DNA from: Ruminococcus sp. | Lineage (GTDB): Bacteria > Bacillota > Clostridia > Oscillospirales > Ruminococcaceae | Direction of reading: 5' to 3' | DNA length: 64,000 bases | Assembly: GCA_017626015.1 (NCBI GenBank) | Contig: JAGAJO010000001.1 | Coordinates: forward strand, 362,721-426,720 | In this document: positions 41,623-50,788 of the stretch, in pieces | Position numbering within the stretch: the stretch's first letter is position 1 | Layout of the letters: every line of letters begins with the position of its first letter | Notes under the pieces: generated by a model | What the model was told of the DNA's origin: nothing | Database searches by the model: none | Seen by the model: only the letters and a program-made list of their open reading frames with translations | Translations under genes and position numbers: made by a program

Positions 41623-44307
41623 CTGCTGCATATTAGCCTTGATGTTCACAATCAGAGGCATGATATAAATTACCGTAAGGACTGCGGCTCCTGCCGTTAT
41701 AAGCAGGGCGGAGCATATTTTACATACGATCCCCTCCGGTTCCAGCATCTTTTTCAGCAGACTGTAGACTATGCACAGCACGATCCCCAGTACCGTCATT
41801 GCTATTCCTATACCCAGACCTTTTGGGAATGAGGTAACGGTTATCTTGTTTTCTCCCTCTTCAAGCGGGAATGTGACCAGATCTCCGAAGGCTTTGCTGT
41901 ATTCGACCTTTTTTCCGTTTATCCTGATCGTAAGCTCGTCGGTATACGGCACGGAGAGCAGACAGCTTTCGCCCTTCTTTGCAGTATAGCTTCCTGTGAG
42001 AACGCCCCTGCTTTCGGTGAAGTTCACCGATCTTGACTTCTCCAACGAATTCTGAAGCATATCCAGATCCAGTCCGAAAACTCCGTAGGACGAGCAGGTG
42101 CAGTCCTCCAGCAGGCGGACGGTTATCATTACCTGTTCGTTTTCAAATTCTCCCATACTGACAAGGCCGTTGCTTGCCTGAGACGGATATTTGCTTTCGA
42201 CGTAGCGTCCGTTTACCTGAACGCTGAAGCTGTTGTTGATCTCCTCGTTAAGGTTGTTGGAGGGTTTATCGAAGCAGTCGAAATACAGGCTTTGTCTGCC
42301 CTTGACGTCCACTGTATAGATATATATTTTTTCAGTTGTTTCGCTTCCGGCGAAAACGTATTTTCCCTTAGCGCCCTGAGTTATAAGCTCAGGCTCGTCG
42401 CATTCGTAGAAGGTGATAAGCTTTTCTCCCTTGCTGCCTACGGTGTTTTCGTATAGCTGCTGCTGGATCTCGCCTCTTGTAGTCTCCGGCAGCTCTTTGA
42501 ATTCCGAAAGCTCCCCGGAGGTTACGAGACCGGAGGGAATATAGTATTCCGACGGGTCGATAGTGTAAGATTTGTTGGCGTATACAGAGTTTTCTGTTTC
42601 CGGATTTTTGGATATCGTATATTTTATGTTCATAAGTGCGTTTGTAAGCTCAGTTCCGCCGTAGGAGCCTACCTCCATCCAATAGGACGAGTACCCAAGG
42701 CGTTTCATCATGAACATATAGTCCCTGTCCGTAAGGGATGTGTAGTGGCTTATGGAGTTATATCCCATAGAGCCCAGCAGGTTCACGTCGAACAGCTTTT
42801 TGGAGGTATTTACTCTGTAAAATCCGCTGTCGTCCTGTATTCTGTCGGACAGATCCAGGACCTCCTGCTGATTTTTAGCCCGGGGCGGATAATTGTCATA
42901 GGGGGAGGTAACGTAGACCGTTACGTTTGCATAGGCTTCAAGCACTACCATAACACATAAAAACACTGACAGCAGCTTTTTGGACATAAGACCCTTGCGG
43001 TATATGAAGTAAAAAATCCCGTAGACAAGTCCCGCCACTATAGCGAATTTTATTATAAGGTGCAGTGAGATGTCGTTTCCCCACAAGCCTCTTGTATATG
43101 CGGAGAAATCATGCTTGTTCAGTTGGACAAAGTCGAATGAGAACAGTGCGAAAATATATATCAGCGCCGCACAGACGATCAGTACCAGGATATTGTCGCA
43201 GTATTTTTTCTCTGTGACAAGTCTTTCATTGTCGCCGTCCGAAAGAAAATATCCTGCGCAGGCAGTCAACAGGAAAACGGTTATAAATCCGTAGCGGCTT
43301 GGGAAAGACATATAGCTTCCGGTATGCCACATAGTATTGATAGGCTCAATATAAAGGGGAATAAGCATAAGCAGCAGCATTATCAGATAGGTGCCCAGCT
43401 TTTTTGAACGCTTTTTTCCGTCGGCAATGCAGATCGCTGTGATCGTCAGTACCGAGACGGTTGACAGCACCGTCGGGAATGTAGTCTGATAACGTGCAAA
43501 AAGTCCGCAGCCTTGTATTTTTTCGATAAAGCTTTCGGTCCTTCCGCTGGAAAGGTACTGTGCAAAGCTGGGCAGCCACACGGCGGCAGAGAGAAAAGCC
43601 GCAAGCGCAGAGCCTATAATGAAATAAAAGGGAGCCTGTGCGTATTTTTCGTCTTTGCGGTAACGCAGACAAAAAACTCCCATAAACAGAAGGATAAAGA
43701 CTACGATCATGTAGCTGATGTAGTAGTTTACCACCATCATGCCGGTGAGGACAGCCGTATACGGGAGTATTTTCTTTTCCTCAAACAGCTTTTTGAACGA
43801 TACCATAAGCAGAGGGAAAAGGTACATCATGTCAAGCCATATGATATTCTGATAGTACAGCATTCCGTAGCCGCAGAAGGCGTAGGCAATACTGAACGTC
43901 ATTGCAAGGAGTGCGGGAAGATTTTTCTGACAGCATCTGAAATAGACCATAGAAGTCACCGAGCAGGTCATCAGCTTAAGGATAAGGAGTATATTCACAA
44001 AGTGAATGATCTCGGTTTTTTCCACAAGAGCCACAAGAAGAGAGAAGGGACTTGCCAGAAAGAAGAATATAACTCCCCACATATTCATTCCGCCGGCGTT
44101 CTGGAAGTTCATAAATATACCAGACTTGCCGGCAAGCATATCCTTGAGATCCGCCATAAGGGGTATGACCTGCTGGGTCATGTCGCACCACGCTATAGTA
44201 CCCTCGCCGAACGGGTAGAGACCGCTGCGGTAATAGCTTACAAGAAGTATAAGCATAACTGCCAGCGGCGGCAGAATAAATGGCAGAGCCTTTTTGATAT
44301 TTTTCAT
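41620..44307 (-). CDS. YfhO family membrane glycosyltransferase-like protein
   Basis: An 895-residue membrane protein with about twelve to fourteen spans in its first 480 residues (from LPFILPPLAVMLILLVSYY), a large extracytoplasmic part and a last span at about 862-885. LYPFGEGTIAWCDMTQQVIP and LPALLAMTFSIAYAFCGYG are typical of the YfhO family, GT-C-like membrane proteins; in Bacillus and Listeria YfhO members take part in glycosylation of lipoteichoic acid. The start with ribosome site AAAGG 10 bases upstream (44307) is preferred to an ATG three codons earlier. It is a single-gene unit with its own promoter. Confidence 0.88.
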   Translation of the reverse strand: MKNIKKALPFILPPLAVMLILLVSYYRSGLYPFGEGTIAWCDMTQQVIPLMADLKDMLAGKSGIFMNFQNAGGMNMWGVIFFFLASPFSLLVALVEKTEIIHFVNILLILKLMTCSVTSMVYFRCCQKNLPALLAMTFSIAYAFCGYGMLYYQNIIWLDMMYLFPLLMVSFKKLFEEKKILPYTAVLTGMMVVNYYISYMIVVFILLFMGVFCLRYRKDEKYAQAPFYFIIGSALAAFLSAAVWLPSFAQYLSSGRTESFIEKIQGCGLFARYQTTFPTVLSTVSVLTITAICIADGKKRSKKLGTYLIMLLLMLIPLYIEPINTMWHTGSYMSFPSRYGFITVFLLTACAGYFLSDGDNERLVTEKKYCDNILVLIVCAALIYIFALFSFDFVQLNKHDFSAYTRGLWGNDISLHLIIKFAIVAGLVYGIFYFIYRKGLMSKKLLSVFLCVMVVLEAYANVTVYVTSPYDNYPPRAKNQQEVLDLSDRIQDDSGFYRVNTSKKLFDVNLLGSMGYNSISHYTSLTDRDYMFMMKRLGYSSYWMEVGSYGGTELTNALMNIKYTISKNPETENSVYANKSYTIDPSEYYIPSGLVTSGELSEFKELPETTRGEIQQQLYENTVGSKGEKLITFYECDEPELITQGAKGKYVFAGSETTEKIYIYTVDVKGRQSLYFDCFDKPSNNLNEEINNSFSVQVNGRYVESKYPSQASNGLVSMGEFENEQVMITVRLLEDCTCSSYGVFGLDLDMLQNSLEKSRSVNFTESRGVLTGSYTAKKGESCLLSVPYTDELTIRINGKKVEYSKAFGDLVTFPLEEGENKITVTSFPKGLGIGIAMTVLGIVLCIVYSLLKKMLEPEGIVCKICSALLITAGAAVLTVIYIMPLIVNIKANMQQ

Positions 44308-44420
44308 TTTAGTCATTCCTTTTATTTTGTATATATATATCTTTATTTTTTTACAGATCTGATCGATAAGCTCGACGGAGCTGTTTTACTTGTACGTTTA
44401 TTGTTTTTGCAGCATTAAAT

Positions 44421-44449
44421 ATTATACTCCCATAGTTACCGGTTGTCAA
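44421..44449 (-). promoter_or_regulatory. YfhO gene promoter
   Basis: TTGACA (44449-44444) and TATAAT (44426-44421) on the minus strand, spacer 17 bp; perfect consensus. About 110 bases of leader precede the ATG at 44307. Confidence 0.85.
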
Positions 44450-44498
44450 TAATTTGCCTTTGTAAAAATGAAATTTCAGTGAAATATACAGCTTTGAG

Positions 44499-44527
44499 TT
44501 GATTTTTACCTGCGGGAATGATATAAT
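44499..44527 (+). promoter_or_regulatory. Promoter of the cyclophilin lipoprotein gene
   Basis: TTGATT (44499-44504) and TATAAT (44522-44527), spacer 17 bp. The leader folds into a hairpin from AACAAT...GCAG (about 44543-44555) to CTGC...ATTGTT (about 44576-44588), without a T run. Confidence 0.72.
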
Positions 44528-44616
44528 TATTAGGTCGAGAAAAACAATGCGCAGTAGGACAGGCGGCTCCTGCCGCTGCGTTATTGTTAAAAGATCTTTC
44601 AGAAAGGATAATAAAT

Positions 44617-45816
44617 ATGAAACTGAAAAAATTGCTTAAAGCGGCAGCTTTGGGCACGGCAGCGGCTCTTGCCTGCACAGTGATGGGAGCCTGCGGAAAT
44701 GTTGATGATTCTTCATCGAAGAGTGAAAAAAAGGACAATGCAAAGGTTGATGAGTCAAAGAGCTTTGTTATAACGCTTTATGACGAGTATGCTCCCGAGA
44801 CCTGCGAGAATTTTGAAAAGCTGGTAAGCGAGGGGTTCTATGACGGACTCACCTTCCACCGTGTGGTAGATGATTTCATGGCGCAGGGCGGAGATCCCAA
44901 CGGTGACGGTTCAGGCGGCAGCGGCAAGACTATAAAGGGAGAATTCAGCGGAAACGGCGTGGAGAGCAATACTCTCAGTCACACAAGGGGAATAGTTTCC
45001 ATGGCGAGAAGTCAGGATCCCGACAGCGCCTCCAGCCAGTTCTTTATATGCTATTCGGACAACGATACCTTCCTTGACGGACAGTATGCGGCGTTCGGAG
45101 AGGTTACAGAGGGAATGGAGGTCGTAGACGAGTTCCTCAATGTAGAGAGGGTGGAGGGCGCCGACAAGGCGATCTCATTGCCGGTAACGCCTATCACCAT
45201 TGTAAAGGCGGAAATGATAGATAAGGATCAGGACGGTCACAGCCGTGCGAAATTCTACATGGATTTCACCTATGAGGAGCCCGAGCCGAGGGAGACCGTG
45301 ACCGGAGAGTTCACTATATCCCTTTACGCAGACATGGCTCCCGAGACCTGCGAGAATTTTGAAAAGCTGGTAAGCGAGGGGTTCTATGACGGGCTTACAT
45401 TCCACCGTGTGGTAGAGGATTTCATGGCGCAGGGCGGAGATCCCAACGGAGACGGCACAGGCGGCAGCGGCAAGACTATAAAGGGAGAATTCAGCGGAAA
45501 CGGCGTGGAGAACAATACTCTCAGTCACACAAGGGGAATAGTTTCCATGGCGAGAAGTCAGGATCCCGATAGCGCTTCCAGCCAGTTCTTTATATGCTAC
45601 TCTGACGATGATACCTTCCTTGACGGGCAGTATGCGGCGTTCGGAGAAGTTACAGAGGGTATGGAGGTCGTGGACGGATTTCTTGACGTGCCCAGGACCA
45701 TGGGTTCGGACAAAGCGCTGTCCTCACCTAAAACTCCTATAAAGATCACCAAGGCGGAAATGATCGAAGATGACGAAAACGGCAATCACAGAGCAAGGTT
45801 TTCAGTGGAATACTAA
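44617..45816 (+). CDS. Lipoprotein with two tandem cyclophilin-type peptidyl-prolyl isomerase domains
   Basis: A 399-residue lipoprotein: a signal peptide with lipobox VMGAC (Cys26), a Ser/Lys-rich linker, and two cyclophilin domains. Each has FHRVV.DFMAQGGDPNGDG, with the catalytic Arg, and SSQFFICYSD, so both look active in proline isomerisation of exported proteins. The two units repeat with a spacing of 546 bp and are almost identical in DNA over long stretches (for example from 44792 and 45338), which indicates a young duplication or ongoing conversion. The ATG at 44617 has AAAGGA upstream. It is the only gene of its unit. Confidence 0.92.
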   Translation: MKLKKLLKAAALGTAAALACTVMGACGNVDDSSSKSEKKDNAKVDESKSFVITLYDEYAPETCENFEKLVSEGFYDGLTFHRVVDDFMAQGGDPNGDGSGGSGKTIKGEFSGNGVESNTLSHTRGIVSMARSQDPDSASSQFFICYSDNDTFLDGQYAAFGEVTEGMEVVDEFLNVERVEGADKAISLPVTPITIVKAEMIDKDQDGHSRAKFYMDFTYEEPEPRETVTGEFTISLYADMAPETCENFEKLVSEGFYDGLTFHRVVEDFMAQGGDPNGDGTGGSGKTIKGEFSGNGVENNTLSHTRGIVSMARSQDPDSASSQFFICYSDDDTFLDGQYAAFGEVTEGMEVVDGFLDVPRTMGSDKALSSPKTPIKITKAEMIEDDENGNHRARFSVEY

Positions 45817-45872
45817 GGAAGCACGGATCGGATCGTTGTTTTAAAATTCACTGCCTTGCAGATAATGTATTT
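45814..45872. repeat. Palindromic repeat family A, partial copy 3
   Basis: About 59 bp matching the reverse complement of the copy at 5799-5875: GAAGCAC.GATC, then GTTTTAAAATTC.CTGCCT.GCAGATA. It begins within the stop codon of the cyclophilin gene. The other end is missing. Confidence 0.55.
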
Positions 45873-45910
45873 AGGCGGTACCCGTTCAACCAACCCCACT
45901 CAGAAAAGCA

Positions 45911-45945
45911 AAGTCCCGGTTCGTATGAGCCGGGCGTTTTATTTT
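45911..45945 (+). terminator. Terminator after the cyclophilin gene
   Basis: CCCGG (45915-45919) pairs with CCGGG (45930-45934), followed by CGTTTTATTTT. The T run is good and the stem is short but GC-rich. Confidence 0.65.
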
Positions 45946-46026
45946 CCGGGCGGAGCATTAAGGATATGCCAAAAACGCTGTCTGACACCTAGAGTATCAG
46001 ATGACGAAAACTGCATTTTTAGTAAT

Positions 46027-46072
46027 AGACCTCCTCGGAAACTTCTGAAGTGACGGATTCCGCAGGAGGTCT
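46027..46072. repeat. Palindromic element C, short copy
   Basis: A 46-bp form bounded by AGACCTCCT and AGGAGGTCT. The inner GGAAACTTCTGAAGTGACGGATTCCGCAGGA matches one arm of the 163-bp copy at 29664-29826 read from its right end. It lies 17 bases beyond the AraC gene's stop codon. Confidence 0.6.
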
Positions 46073-46089
46073 AATCTGTAGGCTAAAAA

Positions 46090-47013
46090 TTATTTCAGCT
46101 TAATTGGTCTGAGAATTTCATACCCAATAACCTCGGGATAGTGACGCTGGTAGCACTGACAGTCATCTTCGTTCCATAGATATTTTCCGCCGCACTCTTT
46201 TTCAAGGTCATAATTCCACGCAAGATCCTGGACACGCCCCATGACCTCGCCGTTATCCTTCAAAAAATCATATGTCGGATGAAAAAATACCAAATAGTAG
46301 CTTGCAGGAACTGTTCTGATCTCAAAGCCTTTTGGAATTTCGCCCTCGTAATCCGCAGGAACGCCTGTGCCGTAGAAATATCCTCTCTTACCGTTTGCAT
46401 TGATCCAACCCGCAGTGTGACCTGTAACAACGGGGTCGCTGACATTGCTCAGACTGTTAATGATCCCGCAAATGTAGTCGCAGTCATGTTTTGCAAAGAA
46501 ATCGCAGTAGTTATTTGCCTCACTGTCCCAGATCCCAATGTACTTATGCTCCGGAATAAATTCAACTCTTACATTCGCTTCAGTTAAAACAGTGTTGTTC
46601 ATGTTAATTCCTCCTTGATGCAATTCGTGATAATGCTCGGGAAAATAAACGTTTTTGCGTATAGGAAGCGGTATTGGCACGGATTTTTTTCTGTACTGCG
46701 CAGGTGTGCACCCAAGCGCTGCCGAGAAAGCTCTCGTCAGAGCCTCCTGTGATGAAAACCCATATTTTACGGCAATGTCAATAATTCGATCATCAGTATC
46801 TCGAATATCTATCGCTGCACGAGCCAGTCGTCTGCCCGCTACATAGCTTTTGATCGTCATTCCTGTCAACCGATGAAATTGAACTGAACAGTAATTAGGA
46901 GAGTATCCTATTTGTGACGACATTTCAAGCAAAGTAATTTTTTCGCACAGATTAGCCTCGATCCAGTCGATCATTTTCTGTATTGACTCATTCCATTCGT
47001 ACAAGACGCTCAT
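46090..47013 (-). CDS. AraC family regulator with GyrI-like effector domain
   Basis: A 307-residue regulator. Residues of about 10-110 hold two helix-turn-helix motifs (ITLLEMSSQIGYSPNYCSVQFHRLTG and IIDIAVKYGFSSQEALTRAF). Residues of about 150-307 form a GyrI/SbmC-like small-molecule-binding domain (VRVEFIPEHKYIGIW to GYEILRPIKL), as in Rob and BmrR-type drug sensors. It probably responds to an amphipathic compound. AAGGGAG touches the ATG at 47013 with no spacer; a TTG three codons in (47004) has a nine-base spacer and may be the real start. The DNA is more AT-rich than its neighbours, a mild hint of transfer. Confidence 0.88.
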   Translation of the reverse strand: MSVLYEWNESIQKMIDWIEANLCEKITLLEMSSQIGYSPNYCSVQFHRLTGMTIKSYVAGRRLARAAIDIRDTDDRIIDIAVKYGFSSQEALTRAFSAALGCTPAQYRKKSVPIPLPIRKNVYFPEHYHELHQGGINMNNTVLTEANVRVEFIPEHKYIGIWDSEANNYCDFFAKHDCDYICGIINSLSNVSDPVVTGHTAGWINANGKRGYFYGTGVPADYEGEIPKGFEIRTVPASYYLVFFHPTYDFLKDNGEVMGRVQDLAWNYDLEKECGGKYLWNEDDCQCYQRHYPEVIGYEILRPIKLK

Positions 47014-47202
47014 CTCCCTTACATTAATATAATAACACGATCGCCGAAAAAAATCTTGATATGAATTTCAAAGTTTTTTCGTCTCAATAAGGTGGCGGTC
47101 ATAATCAGCCCGAAACTATAATAACCGAAATATCATCATAATAATTCTGCTCTGACAAAGTGCACTCTTTATCAATTTAGCAAAGCCTATGGCGTCCCAC
47201 CT

Positions 47203-47239
47203 ATCAAAGAAAGAGCCCGGCTTTCATACAGCCAGGCTC
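47203..47239 (-). terminator. Terminator of the SGNH lipoprotein gene
   Basis: GAGCCCGGCT (47213-47222) pairs with AGCCAGGCTC (47230-47239) with one mismatch; the minus-strand transcript then reads TTTCTTTGAT. Confidence 0.72.
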
Positions 47240-47257
47240 CATTTGCTCAAATCTTTA

Positions 47258-47353
47258 CATTCCAAGGCAGTAACTGAGAAACCTCGCAGCCGGATAAAGC
47301 CTACACTTTTACAGTTGACTTTTTTCGGCTGCGGTTTTGCCTGAAATGTAAAA
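47258..47353. repeat. Palindromic element G
   Basis: A roughly 96-bp imperfect palindrome: TTTACATTCCAAGGC at the left is inverted as GCCTGAAATGTAAA at the right, with GCAGCCG/CGGCTGC nested inside. It lies between the stop codon of the SGNH gene and that gene's terminator. In the rest of the 361-bp gap (47014-47374) I see only AT-rich sequence where the AraC promoter should be, with no clear -35/-10 pair. Confidence 0.5.
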
Positions 47354-47374
47354 ATTCTATGAATATATAAGAGG

Positions 47375-48631
47375 CTATTCAGTGTACCCGAAGCCGAGTA
47401 TCGCAGCGTATGTTTCCTCATCGCCTTCTGCCATGGAAATTTCCACATGATATTTGGTGGTGGAGGGCATCATAGCAATATTCTGCACCTGAGCGTTTCC
47501 CCAGCCGCTTGGACTTAGCACCTCATAGTCGCACTCGTCGTAATCCTCTCCGTCGGCTGTCACTTTTACATGGAGCTTGCCGTAATTTCCGGTTTTGGCT
47601 TCCTTGTATATCATGTAAAGGAAGCTGGCGTCCATTTCAAATACTATAGGTTCGTTTCCTGCATCGGGGGAGTGATGCCAGCCCTTATCGAAGCTTGCAA
47701 CGTCCGTACCTTCCGTCCAGCTGCCAAGACTTATGGGAGTGATACCGTCATTTTCCACCATATGGGCGTTTACTTCTCTGGGGGAGTAGACGTTTTCAGG
47801 GGGCAGAATATAGTCGCCCATAGGCTCCTGATCCATAACGGTGTCAAAGTAGTAGTTGATCATAGACGCTACCAGCTTGTGTCCCTCTTTATTTGGATGC
47901 GACTGGTCGTCGGAAAACTCTTCCCATGTAAGCCTGTTGTTTTCAAAAAGGTATCTCAGCGCATCGCAGTAGGATATCATAGGGAGGTTATAAGCCGCAC
48001 CGATCTCCTTCATATAATCCTGAGCGGAGTAGTCCTCAGCGGTAACGGAGAACAGCAGCACGACGGCAATATTCTTTTTCAGCAGCGTCTGCACGATTGA
48101 TTCATAGGCGTTCTGGTGATCCGGGTCGTTGCCGTCGTTTACAGCAAATTCTATAAACACCACATCGGGGTCTGAGGAAAGAACGTCTCTGTCAAGGCGG
48201 AGTATTCCCAGCTTTGAGGGTGTTCCGCTCAGACCTGCGTTGCAGAATTTTACGTTGTCTCCGGTGCCGAAGGTCTCGGCAAAGTGATCATAGGAAAGCT
48301 TTGCATAGCAGTCGTCCGGACCTGCGGAAATTCCCTCGGTAATAGAGCCGCCCAGATACGCAAGAGTTACCTCCTCCCCGGACTGCGCTTTTTTTATAAC
48401 GTTTTGCATCATAGAGGTATTTCCGTAGGAGACCATTGCTTTTTTCAGCATTGCATCGTTCCATTCCTCGTCTGTTTCTGGGATCTTTTCAGGCTCGGAG
48501 GAGCTTTCCGCTGATGATACGGCAGAGGCTCCTGACTCTGAGCTGTCCTTGTCCGATCCGTCTGAGCAGCCTGCAAGGGAGGCAAGCATTGTACATACAA
48601 GTATGGCTGCAAGCATTTTTTTTATGTTCAT
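47375..48631 (-). CDS. SGNH/GDSL hydrolase lipoprotein
   Basis: A 418-residue lipoprotein: signal peptide with lipobox SLAGC (Cys22), a Ser/Glu-rich linker to about residue 50, then an SGNH hydrolase. Block I is YLGGSITEG with nucleophile Ser96; GLSGT and FAVND give the oxyanion-hole Gly and Asn; DQSHPN supplies Asp242 and His245. The C-terminal 130 residues look like a separate beta-sandwich. Such enzymes are mostly carbohydrate esterases (acetylxylan or similar) in gut bacteria; the exact ester is unknown. AAAGGAAA precedes the ATG. It is a single-gene unit. Confidence 0.85.
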   Translation of the reverse strand: MNIKKMLAAILVCTMLASLAGCSDGSDKDSSESGASAVSSAESSSEPEKIPETDEEWNDAMLKKAMVSYGNTSMMQNVIKKAQSGEEVTLAYLGGSITEGISAGPDDCYAKLSYDHFAETFGTGDNVKFCNAGLSGTPSKLGILRLDRDVLSSDPDVVFIEFAVNDGNDPDHQNAYESIVQTLLKKNIAVVLLFSVTAEDYSAQDYMKEIGAAYNLPMISYCDALRYLFENNRLTWEEFSDDQSHPNKEGHKLVASMINYYFDTVMDQEPMGDYILPPENVYSPREVNAHMVENDGITPISLGSWTEGTDVASFDKGWHHSPDAGNEPIVFEMDASFLYMIYKEAKTGNYGKLHVKVTADGEDYDECDYEVLSPSGWGNAQVQNIAMMPSTTKYHVEISMAEGDEETYAAILGFGYTE

Positions 48632-48679
48632 TAGTATTTTCCTTTCTGCACGAAAACGGTTTCAGTTTCTTTAAAATAC

Positions 48680-48710
48680 AAAAAGTACGGCGTAAACCGT
48701 ACTTTTTGAT
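48680..48710. terminator. Bidirectional-looking terminator after msmX
   Basis: AAAAAGTACGG and CCGTACTTTTT form a near-perfect hairpin at 48680-48708. The minus-strand transcript ends in TTTTTGTATTTT past the msmX stop at 48729. Confidence 0.88.
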
Positions 48711-48728
48711 TTATGAAATGTCTGATTA

Positions 48729-49871
48729 TCAGTTGACAACGGATTTCTCTGTTTCCTTGTCGAAGATGTGGATCCTGTTAGGATCGAGAGCAACCTGGAT
48801 ATCGTCCTGAGGACGAGCTGTGGATCTGGGTGAAACCCTTGCTGTGAGCGGAATACCCTCGCATGTAAGATACAGATATGTTTCAGCACCCATCATTTCA
48901 GTTACTTCAACAGTCGCATTGATAACGCCAGTCTTAGCAGCGGAGATGAACATTTCCTCATCGTGGATGCACTCAGGACGAACACCGAGAACAACTTCCT
49001 GATCTACCAGCGGCTCAAGAGCCTCGGGATCAGCCTTTGCTTCGGGAACTTCTACCTGATACTTAACGCCTCTGGAGGTCTTTGTATCCTCAGAACCAAA
49101 TTCAACAACGTATTTGCCGTCGATCTTGAGCAGCTTAGCGTCGATGAAGTTCATCTGAGGAGATCCGATGAATCCTGCAACGAACTGGTTAACAGGGTTC
49201 TGATAAAGGTTTGTAGGAGTATCGATCTGCTGGATGTAGCCGTCCTTCATAACAACGATACGGTCGCCCATCGTCATAGCTTCTGTCTGGTCATGGGTTA
49301 CATAGATGAATGTTGTACCCAGCTTCTTATGGAGCTTGGAGATCTCGGTTCTCATCTGTGCTCTCAGCTTAGCGTCGAGGTTTGACAGAGGCTCGTCGAG
49401 GAGGAATACCTGAGGCTCACGTACGATAGCTCTTCCCAGAGCAACACGCTGTCTCTGACCGCCGGAGAGAGCCTTCGGCTTTCTGTCGAGAAGGTGAGCG
49501 ATGTCGAGGATCCTTGCAGCTTCCTCAACCTTTCTTGCGATCTCGTCCTTGGGGACCTTTCTCAGCTTAAGACCGAATGCCATATTCTCAAATACAGTCA
49601 TATGAGGATACAGAGCGTAGTTCTGGAATACCATTGCGATATCTCTGTCCTTAGGAGCAATGTCGTTAACAAGTCTGTCTCCGATATAAAGCTCGCCTTC
49701 GCTGATCTCCTCAAGTCCCGCGATCATTCTCAGGGTCGTGGACTTTCCGCATCCGGAAGGACCAACGAGGATAATGAATTCCTTATCCTTGATCTCGATG
49801 TTGAAGTCTGAAACGGCGATTACGCCGCCGGCATACTTCTTATAAATTTCTCTTAATGATACACTTGCCAT
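48729..49871 (-). CDS. msmX: Sugar ABC transporter ATPase (MsmX/UgpC type)
   Basis: A 380-residue ATPase that powers carbohydrate ABC importers. Walker A is GPSGCGKS (37-44), followed by the Q-loop [12 protein letters not shown], signature LSGGQRQR and Walker [17 protein letters not shown]. The C-terminal 140 residues form the regulatory OB-fold domain of the MalK/UgpC group. No permease or binding-protein gene is adjacent, which fits the shared ATPase described for MsmX in Bacillus and streptococci that serves several importers. GGGAGG lies nine bases before the ATG. It has its own promoter and terminator. Confidence 0.95.
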   Translation of the reverse strand: MASVSLREIYKKYAGGVIAVSDFNIEIKDKEFIILVGPSGCGKSTTLRMIAGLEEISEGELYIGDRLVNDIAPKDRDIAMVFQNYALYPHMTVFENMAFGLKLRKVPKDEIARKVEEAARILDIAHLLDRKPKALSGGQRQRVALGRAIVREPQVFLLDEPLSNLDAKLRAQMRTEISKLHKKLGTTFIYVTHDQTEAMTMGDRIVVMKDGYIQQIDTPTNLYQNPVNQFVAGFIGSPQMNFIDAKLLKIDGKYVVEFGSEDTKTSRGVKYQVEVPEAKADPEALEPLVDQEVVLGVRPECIHDEEMFISAAKTGVINATVEVTEMMGAETYLYLTCEGIPLTARVSPRSTARPQDDIQVALDPNRIHIFDKETEKSVVN

Positions 49872-49940
49872 TAAAAAGAACCTCCCTATTGAAATTTTCT
49901 AATATTACTAATATATAATATCCACATTAGCTACAATAAT

Positions 49941-49969
49941 ATAATAGCAAATTTTTAAACAACCCGCAA
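49941..49969 (-). promoter_or_regulatory. msmX promoter
   Basis: TTGCGG (49969-49964) and TATTAT (49946-49941) on the minus strand, spacer 17 bp. Confidence 0.7.
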
Positions 49970-50047
49970 GAGTTTTTTTTACTAAACTTTCCTATATCTA
50001 CTTATGTATAATGACGAAAAATCACAAATTGATGACATATATTTACA

Positions 50048-50785
50048 TTAAAACGATTTGCGTGTCAATAAACTTTCAACATCTTTGTGCATAATTTCCA
50101 AACACTCTCCGGGAGCAAGATCTTCGTCGAGGGGGAGATCTCCTATAGCGGTACGTCTTAGAAATATCACTTTGTTGCCCAGTTCTCCAAACATTCTTTT
50201 GACCTGATGAAATTTTCCCTCGTGCAGCACAAGCGTACATTCGCAGGGATCCTCCGCTGAGCCGGTGAACTCGGCGGGCAGACATTTTTCTTTTCCGTTG
50301 TCGCCGCTTATGGTCATTCCCTCCGCCATTATCCGCTTATAGCCTTCCTGCCACGGCTTTTCAAGTCGGACAAAATAGGTCTTGGGGACATGGCTTTTAG
50401 GGGACAGCATACTGTGTGAAAGCTCTCCGTCGTCGGTGAGAAGCACAAAGCCCTCGGTGTCCTTGTCAAGTCTGCCTGCGGGGAAAAGACCGCTCCGCAT
50501 AAGCTCCGGCGGAACAAGCTCCAGAACCGTTCTTGACTGTCCGTCCTTAGTGGAGCATACGAATCCCTGCGGCTTGTTGAGCATTATATAAATGTATTTT
50601 TTATAGACGATCCTTTTGCCGTCCGCATAGATCTCGTCGTCGGTATCGACCTTAATATCGGAGCGGGCGATAAGTCTGCCGTTAACCGATATTTTCTTTT
50701 TCAGGCAGAGCTTTTTTACATCTGCACGTGATACGCCGTAAAGCTGCGACGCAACCAGCCTGTCAAGACGCATTTTTTCGCCCAT
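50048..50785 (-). CDS. rsuA: RsuA-family 16S rRNA pseudouridine synthase
   Basis: A 245-residue enzyme with an N-terminal S4 RNA-binding domain (MRLDRLVASQLYGVSRADVKKL) and a catalytic domain; GRLDKDTEGFVLLTDDG carries the catalytic Asp of the RsuA/RluB family, and LNKPQGFVCSTKD precedes it. It isomerises one uridine in rRNA, most likely U516 of 16S. GGAGG in the end of the MATE gene lies eight bases before its ATG, and the gap is only 3 bp, so the pair is one unit. Confidence 0.93.
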   Translation of the reverse strand: MGEKMRLDRLVASQLYGVSRADVKKLCLKKKISVNGRLIARSDIKVDTDDEIYADGKRIVYKKYIYIMLNKPQGFVCSTKDGQSRTVLELVPPELMRSGLFPAGRLDKDTEGFVLLTDDGELSHSMLSPKSHVPKTYFVRLEKPWQEGYKRIMAEGMTISGDNGKEKCLPAEFTGSAEDPCECTLVLHEGKFHQVKRMFGELGNKVIFLRRTAIGDLPLDEDLAPGECLEIMHKDVESLLTRKSF

Positions 50786-50788
50786 AGT

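Noticed and set aside
43513-44418. Plus-strand open frame of 301 codons opposite the YfhO gene
   Set aside because: Antisense shadow, His/Lys-rich and crossing the YfhO promoter; no coding evidence.
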